Assembly (NCBI GenBank): GCA_963746465.1
Contig: CAVVAY010000005.1
Location: forward strand, 496,001 to 560,000
DNA length: 64,000 bases
Direction: 5' to 3'
DNA from: CAVVAY01 sp963746465
Lineage (GTDB): Bacteria; Actinomycetota; Actinomycetes; JACCUZ01
The notes below the pieces were generated by a model. The model searched no databases. It was not told where the DNA came from and saw only the letters and a program-made list of their open reading frames with translations. Position numbers and translations under genes: made by a program. This document shows, in pieces, positions 19,162 through 29,175 of this stretch (positions within the stretch are counted from its first letter, which is position 1; the number at the start of each line of letters is the position of its first letter).

Positions 19162-19785
19162 ATGGACACGCAGGACACCCGGGGACCGCAGCTCGAGCGG
19201 ATGCCCGAGATCGTGCTCACCCGGGCGTCGGCCGAACCCCCCCTCGACCCCCCGGCCGTGCGCACCTCCACGGTCCCGCTCCCGGCGGCCCCGTCCCGGT
19301 CCCGGCTGCGCCGGGCCGTGCAGCTCGGTGTGGCCCTCGGGTTGGTGCTGACCGTGGCGGGTGGCGGCTGGCTCGCACTACGCGGTGACGACGGCGCCGA
19401 CGTGGTCGCCACCGACCGCGGCGCCCCGGCTGCCGAGCTGGCCGGGCCGGCGCCGCTCGCGCTGACCGTTGACGTCCCGGCGGCCGTGCGGGCGGGGACA
19501 GCCGCGCGGCTGATGGTGCGCTACGAGGACGGTGACGGCATCTTCAGCGGCTCGACCGAGGACTGGGGAGACGGCGTCGGGACCAGCTCTCTGGCCCAGG
19601 GGAGATGTGCGGCCACCGGCAGCACTGCGGCGCCGGCCAGCGGCTCCTACCAGGCAAAGCACACCTGGTCCGAGCCGGGCAGCTACACCCTGACCGTCGC
19701 GGTGTCGTCGTACACCTGCGTGGACGGGGCGCCGGTGGAGGAGCAGGCGACCACGACGGTCCGCGTCGAGGTCGCCGCGCGCTAG
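19162..19785 (+). CDS. Single-pass membrane protein with a PKD-like extracellular domain
   Basis: This 207-residue protein has a proline-rich cytosolic N-terminus, one membrane helix (about residues 54-73) and an extracytoplasmic domain. The latter contains YEDGDGIFSGSTEDWGDG and KHTWSEPGSYTLTVAV, the pattern of a PKD/Ig-like fold. Two cysteines could form a disulfide. Function is unknown. A TAGCCT -10 at 19128-19133 and a GGAGAGGGA ribosome site precede the ATG. Confidence 0.7.
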   Translation: MDTQDTRGPQLERMPEIVLTRASAEPPLDPPAVRTSTVPLPAAPSRSRLRRAVQLGVALGLVLTVAGGGWLALRGDDGADVVATDRGAPAAELAGPAPLALTVDVPAAVRAGTAARLMVRYEDGDGIFSGSTEDWGDGVGTSSLAQGRCAATGSTAAPASGSYQAKHTWSEPGSYTLTVAVSSYTCVDGAPVEEQATTTVRVEVAAR

Positions 19786-19801
19786 GCAGCCGCGACGCGC
19801 T

Positions 19802-20227
19802 CTAGAAGCGGAACGGCTTCGGCGGAGCGCCGAGGGTGGCCCGCGGGCAGGCGGAGAGGTCGAGGTTGCCGAACCCGAGTGCCTCGTCGCACAGCGAGGT
19901 GACCGTCCAGCCCTGGTCGGTGCCGAACCGGGTGACCGTGACGCGGTAGATCGTGATCTCGTACCGGGTGGGCGTCCCGTAGGCCACCTGGATGGTGCCG
20001 ATGAGCTCGGCACCGCCGGGGGCGCCGTAGCCCTCCCAGGAGCGGTCGTAGCGACTCCAGAGGGAAGGCTCGGACTGCCAGACGCCCCCGTTCTGCACGT
20101 CGCGCAGGGCCAGCTCGACCAGCACGGCGCGGGCCGACTCCTCCGGGATGATCGCCGCGGGGCGGATCACCTCCGAGACGACACCCTCGTCGTACGCCTC
20201 TGCCATGAGCAGCTCGGGGTTGTGCAC
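19802..20227 (-). CDS. Hypothetical protein
   Basis: This 141-residue acidic protein has no signal or membrane span. It contains several aromatic-rich segments (SEPSLWSRYDRSWEGYG, TRYEITIYRVTVTRFG), which suggest a small beta-rich domain. I do not recognise the family. GTG 20227 is preferred because AAAGGCG lies 6 nt before it; an in-frame ATG further upstream (20260) is possible. It converges on the membrane PKD-like gene. Confidence 0.65.
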   Translation of the reverse strand: MHNPELLMAEAYDEGVVSEVIRPAAIIPEESARAVLVELALRDVQNGGVWQSEPSLWSRYDRSWEGYGAPGGAELIGTIQVAYGTPTRYEITIYRVTVTRFGTDQGWTVTSLCDEALGFGNLDLSACPRATLGAPPKPFRF

Positions 20228-20461
20228 GGAACGCCTTTCGTCGCGGCTGGGTGCCTGCACGGTTCTATCGGCGCGACCCGGGTCGGACTTCAGGACGAGG
20301 GGGGATCGACCTTCCGGGCGACGCGGCCGGGCCGTTCGGGGCCTCCTGGTGCGGGAGTGACGCCTGTGGCATCATCGTGGGTAGAACGCCGCGCGGGACC
20401 CGTCCCGCTCGCTCGAGGCCGCTGGGGAAGGCGCACCTCGCGTCGAGCAAGGGAGGTACCG

Positions 20462-20959
20462 GTGGCGACTCGTGGCGTTGTCTACGTCCATTCCGCACCG
20501 CCTGCGTTGTGCCCGCACGTCGAGTGGGCCGTCGGCGGTGTCCTCGGTGTCCGCGTGACACTGGAGTGGACCCCCCAGCCGGCCCAGCCCGGCACGGTAC
20601 GGGCCGAGCTGTCCTGGCAGGCCGAGGCCGGCACCGGCGCCCAGCTGGCCTCCGCGCTGCGCGACTGGATGCACCTCCGCTTCGAGGTCACCGAGGAGCC
20701 CAGCGCAGGCGCCGAGGGGGAGCGCTGGTCGGCCACGCCCACCCTCGGGCTGTTCCACGCCACCACCGGGGTGCACGGCGACATCCTGGTCCGCGAGGAC
20801 CGGCTGCGGGCCTCGCTGGCCCGGGCGGCCACCGACCCGGCCACGAGCGTCGTCGAGGAGATGCAGGCGCTGCTCGGCAAGGCGTGGGACGACGAGCTGG
20901 AGACCTTCCGGTACGCCGGAGACGGCGCACCCGTCCGCTGGCTGCACCAGGTCGTCTGA
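20462..20959 (+). CDS. DUF3145 family protein
   Basis: This 165-residue protein begins ATRGVVYVHSAPPALCPHVEWA, the signature start of the actinobacterial DUF3145 family (unknown function). DUF3145 genes commonly sit close to the fatty-acid synthase II genes, which are found 3 kb downstream here. GTG 20462 has GGGAGG six nt upstream. A TAGAAC at 20382-20387 could be its -10. Confidence 0.92.
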   Translation: MATRGVVYVHSAPPALCPHVEWAVGGVLGVRVTLEWTPQPAQPGTVRAELSWQAEAGTGAQLASALRDWMHLRFEVTEEPSAGAEGERWSATPTLGLFHATTGVHGDILVREDRLRASLARAATDPATSVVEEMQALLGKAWDDELETFRYAGDGAPVRWLHQVV

Positions 20960-20988
20960 CCCCGTCCACCGCTCTTCTCCACGCCGTG

Positions 20989-21073
20989 CTGATCACGTCA
21001 GCGTGATCATCAGTTGCTGGGTGCGGTGAGCTAGCCGCACCCAGCAACCGTTGATCACGTCAGCGTGATCAAC
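20989..21073. repeat. Array of three back-to-back stem-loops with a repeated 20-mer
   Basis: Two copies of TGATCACGTCAGCGTGATCA (20990-21009 and 21052-21071) each fold into a stem with a TCAG loop; the second extends to a 10-bp stem at 21050-21073. Between them a 14-bp perfect stem (21013-21026 with 21035-21048) has an 8-nt loop. The array fills the gap between DUF3145 and the GH3 promoter and probably terminates the former. Confidence 0.85.
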
Positions 21074-21075
21074 CG

Positions 21076-21105
21076 TTGACCCGGGTGCCTGTGTGGCAGT
21101 AACTT
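21076..21105 (+). promoter_or_regulatory. Promoter of the GH3 gene
   Basis: TTGACC (21076-21081) and TAACTT (21100-21105) are separated by 18 bp, one of the best sigma-70 promoters in the window. The near-palindrome ACTTTCGAAATGT overlaps the -10 and could be a repressor operator. It is followed by an A/T-rich leader. Confidence 0.65.
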
Positions 21106-21160
21106 TCGAAATGTCAGCATAAATCGGAAGTTTTCGCCCCACACCCTCGGAGGCACCCCG

Positions 21161-22949
21161 GTGACGTCTCTCTCCTCCTCCCGCCGAGCACTCGTGCAGG
21201 TCGCCGCGGCGGCGCTGGTCCTCGGTGCTGTCGCGACACCTGCCGCCGCTGACACGACGGCCCCACCAGGCGACGCGAAGGGCCGCTGGATCACCAAGAC
21301 CATCGCCGGGATGAGCGTGGAGGAGAAGGTCGGTCAGCTGTTCTCCACCCACGTCTACGGCAACACCGTCGACTCGTACGACGCCGCCAACGTCGCGGAG
21401 TTCGGGCTGGGGACGCCGCGCGAGATCATCGAGAAGTACCACCTCGGCGGAGTCCTCTACTTCGCCTGGACGCACAGCGTGGACAACCCTGAGCAGGCGG
21501 CCGGCCTGTCCAACGGCATCCAGCAGGTGGCGACGTCCACCGGCGCCGAGGTACCGACCCTGATCTCCATCGACCAGGAGGGCGGCCTGGTCGCCCGGGT
21601 GCTCGAGCCGGCCACCCAGACCCCGGGGAACATGGCCCTCGGCGCGACCCGCGACGAGTCCGGCGCCCGCGACCTGGCGGCGATCCAGGGCACCGAGCTC
21701 GCCGCAATGGGGATCACCCAGAACTTCGCGCCGGTGGCGGACGTCAACGTGAACCCGGCCAACCCGGTGATCGGCGTCCGGTCGTTCGGCAGCGACCCCG
21801 ACCTCGTCGCTGCGATGACGGCGGCGCAGGTCCGAGGGTACGAGGACGACGCCGGCATCTCGTCCACCGCGAAGCACTTCCCGGGGCACGGAGACACGGC
21901 CACCGACAGCCACTACGGGTTCCCGGTCATCACGCACACCCGCCAGCAGTGGGAGACCATCGACAAGCCGCCGTTCCAGGCCGCGATCGACGCGGGGATC
22001 GACACGATCATGACCGCGCACATCCAGGTGCCGGCTCTCGACCCGTCCGGCGACCCGGCCACCCTGTCCAAGCCGATCATCACCGGCATCCTGCGCGGCG
22101 AGATGGGGTACGACGGCGTCGTCGTCACCGACTCGCTCGGGATGCAGGGCGTGCGCGACAAGTACGGCGACGACCGGGTCCCGGTCCTCGCGCTGAAGGC
22201 GGGCGTCGACGTCCTGCTGAACCCGCCGAACATGGCAGTGGCCTACCAGGGCGTCCTGGACGCCGTTGCCTCCGGTGAGCTGAAGGAGCAGCGGCTCAAC
22301 CAGTCGCTGCGCCGGGTGCTGGACCTCAAGTGGCGCAACGGGGTCGTCCACCACCCGTTCGTGGACGCGGATGCCGTGATGGCCACGGTCGGCACATCCG
22401 CGCACCTGGCGCGGGCACAGCAGGTGACCGACGAGTCGCCGACGGTCCTGAAGAACGAGACCGGCACCGCTGCCGCTGAGCGCATCGGGCACCGACGTGC
22501 TCGTGACCGGGTACGGCGTCGCGACCAAGCAGACGTTCGCCGGCGACATCAGGCGCCGGGGTGCGACGGCGCGGGTGGCAGAGACCGCAACCAACCCGAC
22601 CCAGGCGCAGATCAACAACGCTGTCGCGCAGGCACGCACTGCGGATGTCGCGGTGGTGCTGACCATGAACGCCGCCAGCTCACCGAACCAGGCCAAGCTC
22701 GTGAGAGCGATACAGGCCAGCGGGACGCCGGTGGTGGTGGCCGCAGTCCGCAACCCCTATGACATCGCCGAGTTCCCGGAGGTCCCGGCCTACGTCGCGA
22801 CCTACTCCTACACCGGCGTCGCCCTGGAGTCGCTGACGCGGGTGCTGCTCGGCGAGGTGTCGCCGACCGGGACGCTGCCGGTCGACGTGCCGACCAAGGC
22901 CGACCCGGCGCAGGTGCTCTACCCGTTCGGCTCCGGGCTGACCTGGTGA
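21161..22949 (+). pseudogene. Exported GH3 beta-N-acetylhexosaminidase-like protein, one frameshift
   Basis: The restored product is ~595 residues, with a signal peptide ending near TPAAA-DT. The GH3 barrel shows LISIDQEGGLVARV, KHFPGHGDTATDSH (the NagZ-type signature) and VVVTDSLGMQG with predicted nucleophile Asp324. The frame breaks near 22469 (ACC-G-CTG), where removing one G restores TLPLSASGTDVLVTGYG. The second part (to 22949) is the GH3 C-terminal domain ending LYPFGSGLTW. NagZ-like enzymes cleave N-acetylglucosamine from peptidoglycan or chitin fragments. The barrel alone could still be made. A CGGAGG ribosome site precedes GTG 21161. Confidence 0.85.
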
Positions 22950-23830
22950 GCGGCCGCCGGGCCGGCGCCGTTCTGGGCTGGATCGCCGCACTGGCCTTGC
23001 TGGCCAGCACGGCGGTCCTGGCTCCCGCGGTCGCGGGCCAGGACCCGGCGGCGCTGAGCGTGCCGATCAGGGTCGCGTCGTACAACATCCATGCCGGGGC
23101 CGGCGAGGACGGCCGCTACGACCTGGCCCGGACGGCGTCGGCCATCGATGCCCTGGACGCCGACGTCGTCGGGCTGCAAGAGGTCGACGTGCACTGGGGT
23201 GCCCGCAGCGAGTGGGCCGACACCGCCCAGGAGCTTGCGGACCTGCTGGGCATGCGGGTGTTCTTCGCCCCGATCTACTCGCTGGACCCACCCGCCGCGG
23301 GGCAGCCGCGCCGGGAGTACGGCGTCGCAGTGCTGTCACGGTGGCCGATCGTGCGGGCCACGAACCACCTGCTGACCAGGCTCTCCACGGTCGTGCCCGA
23401 CCCGACGCCGGCTCCCGCTCCGGGATTCCCCGAGGTCGTGATCGAGAAGCGGGGAGCGCGGGTGCACTTCTACACGACGCACCTGGACTACCGGGCCGAC
23501 CCGTCGGTGCGGCGGACCCAGGTGGAGGAGACCCTCGACATCCTCGCGGACGACGCCGGTGAGGCGCGTGTCCTCGTCGGCGACTTCAACGCCACGCCCG
23601 ACGCTCCGGAGCTCGCGCCGCTGTGGTCGGTCCTCACCGACTCGTGGGCCGCAGCGCCGTCTGCCGGGACCGGGCGGACGTACCCGGCCATCACGCCCAC
23701 CAAGCGGATCGACTACGTGACGAGCTCCATTGAGGTGAGCGTCGTCAGGGCACACGTCCTGGAGACCGACGCCTCAGATCACCGACCGGTCGTGGCGGAC
23801 CTCGTCGTCCGCCGCGGGGCGTCGGACTAG
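22946..23830 (+). CDS. Exported endonuclease/exonuclease/phosphatase-fold hydrolase
   Basis: This 294-residue protein has a signal peptide or N-terminal anchor (residues ~8-30) and an EEP domain with ASYNIHAG, VVGLQEVD, VHFYTTHLD, LVGDFNATPD and SDHRPV, so the full catalytic set is present. The GTG overlaps the GH3 stop (GTGA), pointing to translational coupling of a glycosidase and a phosphodiesterase, both exported. It is the second exported EEP protein in 6 kb and is only distantly similar to the one at 17249-18424. Confidence 0.92.
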   Translation: MSGRRAGAVLGWIAALALLASTAVLAPAVAGQDPAALSVPIRVASYNIHAGAGEDGRYDLARTASAIDALDADVVGLQEVDVHWGARSEWADTAQELADLLGMRVFFAPIYSLDPPAAGQPRREYGVAVLSRWPIVRATNHLLTRLSTVVPDPTPAPAPGFPEVVIEKRGARVHFYTTHLDYRADPSVRRTQVEETLDILADDAGEARVLVGDFNATPDAPELAPLWSVLTDSWAAAPSAGTGRTYPAITPTKRIDYVTSSIEVSVVRAHVLETDASDHRPVVADLVVRRGASD

Positions 23831-23846
23831 CCACGGACTGGGGTGA

Positions 23847-25265
23847 CTAGAGCGGGATGTTGCCGTGGTCGCCCCGGGTGGCCGGCGCGGCGGCGATCGC
23901 GGCCGCCAACGCCGACCGGGTCCGCTTCGGCTCGACGACCTCGTCCACCACGCCGATCTCCTGGGCGCGGGCGAGCCCGCCGGCCAGCTTCTCGTGCTCG
24001 ACCGCGAGCTCCTGCTCGACCTCGCCGCGGACGTCGGCCGGCACCTCGGCCAGCCGGCGCCGGTGCAGGATCCGCACCGCCGCGACCGCTCCCATGACGG
24101 CGACCTCGGCACCCGGCCAGGCGAACACCCGGGTAGCACCGAGCGAGCGCGAGTTCATCGCGATGTACGCGCCGCCGTACGCCTTGCGGGTCACCAGCGT
24201 CACCCGTGGCACGGTGGCCTCGGCGAACGCGTGCAGCAGCTTGGCGCCACGGCGGACCACGCCGTCCCACTCCTGGCCGACTCCCGGCAGGTAGCCGGGC
24301 ACGTCGACCACGACGACCAGCGGGACGCCGAACGCGTCGCACATCCGCACGAAGCGGGCGGCCTTCTCGGCCGAGGAGGAGTCGAGGCAGCCGCCGAGCC
24401 GCAGCGGGTTGTTCGCGATGACGCCGACGGTGCGCTCCCCGAGGCGACCGAGCGTCGTGGTGACGTTCGGGGCCCACTTCGGGTGCAGCTCGAGCGAGGT
24501 GCCCTCGTCCAGCAGGTGCTCGACGATCGGGTGCACGTCGTAGGCGCGCTTGGGCGAGTCCGGCAGGAACTCGGCCAGGTCGGTGTCCTGGACGGCGCCG
24601 ACCTCGCGCTGGTCACCGAGCAGGGCAGCCAGCCGGCGGGCCTCGCCGTACGCGTCCTCCTGGGTGGGGGCCACCACGTGGACGACGCCGGAGCGTCGGC
24701 CGTGCGGCTCGGGGCCGCCGAGGCGCAGCGCGTCGACGTCCTCGCCGGTGACCGAGCGGACGACATCAGGTCCGGTGACGAAGACCCGTCCCTCCGGGCC
24801 GAGGATGACCACGTCGGTCAGCGCGGGGCCGTACGCCGCGCCGCCGGCTGCCGGGCCGAGCACGACCGAGATCTGCGGCACCTTGCCCGACGCACGGGTC
24901 ATGATCGCGAAGACCTCGCCCACGGCGTGCAGCGAGACGACGCCCTCGCGCAGCCGGGCGCCGCCGGAGTGCCAGAGCCCGATCACCGGGCAGCCCTCGA
25001 CCAGCGCGCGCTCGTACGCGACCAGGATCGCCTTGCAGCCGGCCTCGCCCATCGCGCCGCCCTGGATGGTCGCGTCGGAGCAGAACGCCACCGAGGTGGC
25101 TCCCTCGATCCGGCCGATCGCGGCGAGCATGCCCGAGTCGTCCTCCTCGGTGATCAGCTCGACGGTCCCCGGGTCGAAGAGCTGCTCGAGCCGGGTCAGC
25201 GGGTTGCGCGGGTCGTCGGCCTTGGGGACCACGACCTTTGCCGGGCCGGACGCGGTGGCGGTCAT
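23847..25265 (-). CDS. accD: Acyl-CoA carboxylase carboxyltransferase (beta) subunit
   Basis: This 472-residue carboxyltransferase transfers CO2 from biotin to acetyl- or propionyl-CoA. Crotonase-fold motifs include GLWHSGGARLREGV, GPAAGGAAYGPAL, VDVPGYLPGVGQEWDG and TRKAYGGAYIAMNSRSLG. It is the last gene of the fatty-acid operon: its ATG follows the fabF stop with no gap. Its position suggests supply of malonyl-CoA to FabD. The biotinylated alpha subunit is not in the window. Substrate preference cannot be read from position alone. Confidence 0.94.
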   Translation of the reverse strand: MTATASGPAKVVVPKADDPRNPLTRLEQLFDPGTVELITEEDDSGMLAAIGRIEGATSVAFCSDATIQGGAMGEAGCKAILVAYERALVEGCPVIGLWHSGGARLREGVVSLHAVGEVFAIMTRASGKVPQISVVLGPAAGGAAYGPALTDVVILGPEGRVFVTGPDVVRSVTGEDVDALRLGGPEPHGRRSGVVHVVAPTQEDAYGEARRLAALLGDQREVGAVQDTDLAEFLPDSPKRAYDVHPIVEHLLDEGTSLELHPKWAPNVTTTLGRLGERTVGVIANNPLRLGGCLDSSSAEKAARFVRMCDAFGVPLVVVVDVPGYLPGVGQEWDGVVRRGAKLLHAFAEATVPRVTLVTRKAYGGAYIAMNSRSLGATRVFAWPGAEVAVMGAVAAVRILHRRRLAEVPADVRGEVEQELAVEHEKLAGGLARAQEIGVVDEVVEPKRTRSALAAAIAAAPATRGDHGNIPL

Positions 25266-26519
<1,254 letters not shown>

Positions 26520-26578
26520 CAGTTCAGGCTTTCTGTCGGGGTCCGCCGCGGAATCGTGAGGAACGAGTGATTGCGTGG

Positions 26579-26827
26579 TCAGGCACTCGCCTTCGCGATG
26601 TAGGAGACGGCGTCGCCCACGGTGCTGAGGCCCTTGACGTCGTCGTCCGGGATCCGGACGCCGAACTTCTCCTCGGCGTTCACGACGATGGTCATCATCG
26701 ACAGCGAGTCGATGTCGAGGTCGTCGGTGAAGGACTTCTCCGGCTGCACGTCGCCGGTGGCGATGCCCGTCTCCTCGTTCACGATCTCGGCGAGACCCTC
26801 GAGGATCTCCTGCTCGCTTGCGGCCAT
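26579..26827 (-). CDS. acpP: Acyl carrier protein
   Basis: This 82-residue acidic carrier protein has phosphopantetheine-attachment Ser41 in DLDIDSLSMM. It sits in the standard order fabD-fabH-acpP-fabF. An 81-nt gap separates it from fabH and a GGGAG ribosome site precedes the ATG. Confidence 0.98.
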   Translation of the reverse strand: MAASEQEILEGLAEIVNEETGIATGDVQPEKSFTDDLDIDSLSMMTIVVNAEEKFGVRIPDDDVKGLSTVGDAVSYIAKASA

Positions 26828-26908
26828 GTGGCTCCAGCTCCCTCTGCTCGTTGGGTGGTGCTGTCGGTTCGGTTGTGCACCCGCGCTGCTGCGCGGGAGG
26901 ACTGTGGG

Positions 26909-27907
26909 TCAGGGCAGGACGACGACCTGTGACGCGTAGACGAGGCCGGCGCCGAAGCCGATGAGCAGCGCCGTGCCTCCGCTCTTCACCTCGCCGCTCT
27001 CGAGCATCCGCTCCATCGCCAGGGGGATCGAGGCGGCCGAGGTGTTGCCGGTCTCGCGGATGTCCCGGGCGACCGGTACGTGGGCGGGCAGCTTCATCGT
27101 CTTGATCATCGAGTCGGTGATGCGCATGTTGGCCTGGTGCGGGATGAACGCGTCCAGGTCCTCGGGCGAGATGCCTGCGGCCTCGAGCGCCCGGAGTGCG
27201 ACCGGTGCCATCTGCCACACCGCCCAGCGGAATACCGCCTGGCCCTTCATGGTGAGGTTCGGGAAGTCGACGTTGTGGTCGCGGACGTCGATCCAGGACG
27301 CCTTCTGGGTGATCGCGTCGTACTGCGAGCCGTCGGACCCCCAGATCGTCGGGCCGATGCCCGGCTCGTCGGAGGGACCGATGACGACTGCCCCGGCACC
27401 GTCGCCGAAGATGAACGCGGTGGACCGGTCGTAGGAGTCGGTGAAGTCCGAGAGCTTCTCGCAGCCGATGACGAGGACGTACTCGGCGCTGCCGCCGCGC
27501 ACGATGTCGTTCGCCAGCGAGACGCCGTAGCAGAAGCCCGCACAGGCAGCGGAGAGGTCGGTCGCGGCGGCGTCGGCGGCACCCAGACGCTCGGCGACCG
27601 CCACGGCGGCCGACGGGGTCTGCAAGGGATGGGTCACGGTCGCCAGCAGGATCGCGCCGACCTGCTCGGGCCGGATGCCGGCCTGGGCGATCGCCTTCCC
27701 GGCGGCGGCCACGCTCATGTCGATGACGCTCTCGTCCGGGGCGGCCCAGCGCCGGCTCTCGATTCCGGATCGCTCCCGGATCCACTCGTCGGAGGAGTCG
27801 ATCCGCTCGCAGATCTCGGCGTTCGTGACGACCCGGGAGGGCCGGTAGCCGCCGACGCCGAGGATGCGCGCGTGCTCGGCACCCTTGGGTGCGCGGATGC
27901 TGGCCAT
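26909..27907 (-). CDS. fabH: Beta-ketoacyl-ACP synthase III
   Basis: This 332-residue enzyme primes fatty-acid synthesis by condensing acyl-CoA with malonyl-ACP. The triad is Cys122 (LSAACAGFCYG), His257 (FIPHQANMR) and Asn288 (ETGNTSAAS). In actinobacteria this enzyme often uses branched primers. The ATG overlaps the fabD stop by 1 nt (TGATG), giving tight coupling. Confidence 0.97.
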   Translation of the reverse strand: MASIRAPKGAEHARILGVGGYRPSRVVTNAEICERIDSSDEWIRERSGIESRRWAAPDESVIDMSVAAAGKAIAQAGIRPEQVGAILLATVTHPLQTPSAAVAVAERLGAADAAATDLSAACAGFCYGVSLANDIVRGGSAEYVLVIGCEKLSDFTDSYDRSTAFIFGDGAGAVVIGPSDEPGIGPTIWGSDGSQYDAITQKASWIDVRDHNVDFPNLTMKGQAVFRWAVWQMAPVALRALEAAGISPEDLDAFIPHQANMRITDSMIKTMKLPAHVPVARDIRETGNTSAASIPLAMERMLESGEVKSGGTALLIGFGAGLVYASQVVVLP

Positions 27908-29097
27908 CAGTGCATCGCCTCGTTGGACTCGGGGTGCAGCCGGATGATGGGTTGCCCGGGGGCGACCGGATCGCCGTCCTCGACGAGCCACTCGACCACG
28001 GTGCCGCCGTACGGCGCCACCACCGGCTGCTCGTCGCGGGAGGTCACCAGGGTGCCCACCGCCGTGCCCGGCTCGATCATCGTGCCCTCCGGCAGGTCGA
28101 CGATCCGGATGGTGCCCTTGCTCGGCGAGACGAGCATCCGCCACGAGGGGGAGCCGTCCTGCGGTGCGGCGCTGCCGTGCCGGGCGGCGAGGTCGCGGGC
28201 CGCCTCGAGGTCGGCCGGGGTCTTGAGGGCGACCGTCTCGACACCGGGCAGGGCCCGCTTGATCAGGCCGGTCAGGGTGCCGGCCGGCGGCACCTCGATG
28301 ACCCCGGTGACGCCGAGCTCGCCCATGGTGCGCATGCAGAGGTCCCAGCGGACCGGGTTGCTCACCTGGGTCACGATGCGGGCCAGCGTGTCCCGGCCCT
28401 GCTGGACCACCGAGCCGTCCCGGTTGGAGATCAGCCGGGTGCGCGGGTCGTGCACACTGACCGCCTTGGCGTAGGACGCGAGGGTCTCGACCGCGGGCGC
28501 CATGTGATCGGTGTGGAACGCGCCGGCCACGGAGAGCGGGATCAGTCGCACCTTGGCCGGCGGGTCAGCCTTGAAGGCGTCCAGCTGCTCGAGGGTGCCG
28601 GCGGCGACCACCTGCCCGGACCCGTTGTTGTTGGCGGCGGTCAAGCCGTGCCGTTCGAGCGCGGCGGCCACCTCGTCGGCGTCCCCGCCGAGCACCGCGG
28701 TCATGCCGGTGGGCTTGCGGGCGGCCGCGTCGGCCATCGCGCGACCGCGCTCGCGGACCAGCACCATGGCCTGCTCCGCGGAGATGACGCCGGTACCGGC
28801 GGCCGCGGTGATCTCGCCGACGCTGTGCCCGGCGGCGGCACCGACCGCGTGGAAGGCGTCGGACGGGTGAGGGAAGATCTCCAGCGCGGAGACCAGGCCG
28901 GCGGCGACCAGCAGCGGCTGCGCGATGGCGGTGTCGCGGATGGTCTCCGCGTCGGCCTCGGTGCCGTAGTGCACCAGGTCCAGGCCGGCGCAGGCGGACA
29001 GCCAGCGCAGCCGGTCCTCGAAGTGCGGCAGCTCGAGCCAGGGCGCGAGGAATCCGGGCGCCTGGGCGCCTTGACCGGGAGCAACAATGACCAGCAC
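27907..29097 (-). CDS. fabD: Malonyl-CoA:ACP transacylase fused to a biotinyl/lipoyl-like domain
   Basis: This is a 396-residue protein, while ordinary FabD is about 310. Residues 1-~305 are FabD: GQGAQ near the N-terminus, nucleophile Ser92 (GHSVGE), Arg117 and His195 (AFHTDH). From about residue 320 a second domain follows the biotinyl/lipoyl pattern: PEGTMIEPGTAVGTLV, VVAPYGGTVVEWLVEDGD and VAPGQPIIRL. Aligned with carboxylase carrier domains, the modified lysine of MKM is Arg354 (TSRDE), so it probably is not biotinylated or lipoylated. It is the first gene of the fab operon, 78 nt after fasR. The fusion could dock FabD to AccD or FabH; that is inference. Confidence 0.93.
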   Translation of the reverse strand: MLVIVAPGQGAQAPGFLAPWLELPHFEDRLRWLSACAGLDLVHYGTEADAETIRDTAIAQPLLVAAGLVSALEIFPHPSDAFHAVGAAAGHSVGEITAAAGTGVISAEQAMVLVRERGRAMADAAARKPTGMTAVLGGDADEVAAALERHGLTAANNNGSGQVVAAGTLEQLDAFKADPPAKVRLIPLSVAGAFHTDHMAPAVETLASYAKAVSVHDPRTRLISNRDGSVVQQGRDTLARIVTQVSNPVRWDLCMRTMGELGVTGVIEVPPAGTLTGLIKRALPGVETVALKTPADLEAARDLAARHGSAAPQDGSPSWRMLVSPSKGTIRIVDLPEGTMIEPGTAVGTLVTSRDEQPVVAPYGGTVVEWLVEDGDPVAPGQPIIRLHPESNEAMH

Positions 29098-29175
29098 CCG
29101 CCCAGCCTTTCGGACCCAGCGTGACGCGAGGGGTGCGGAGGCGGACGAAAGAACGGTCAGGACTTTGTAGGGTTC

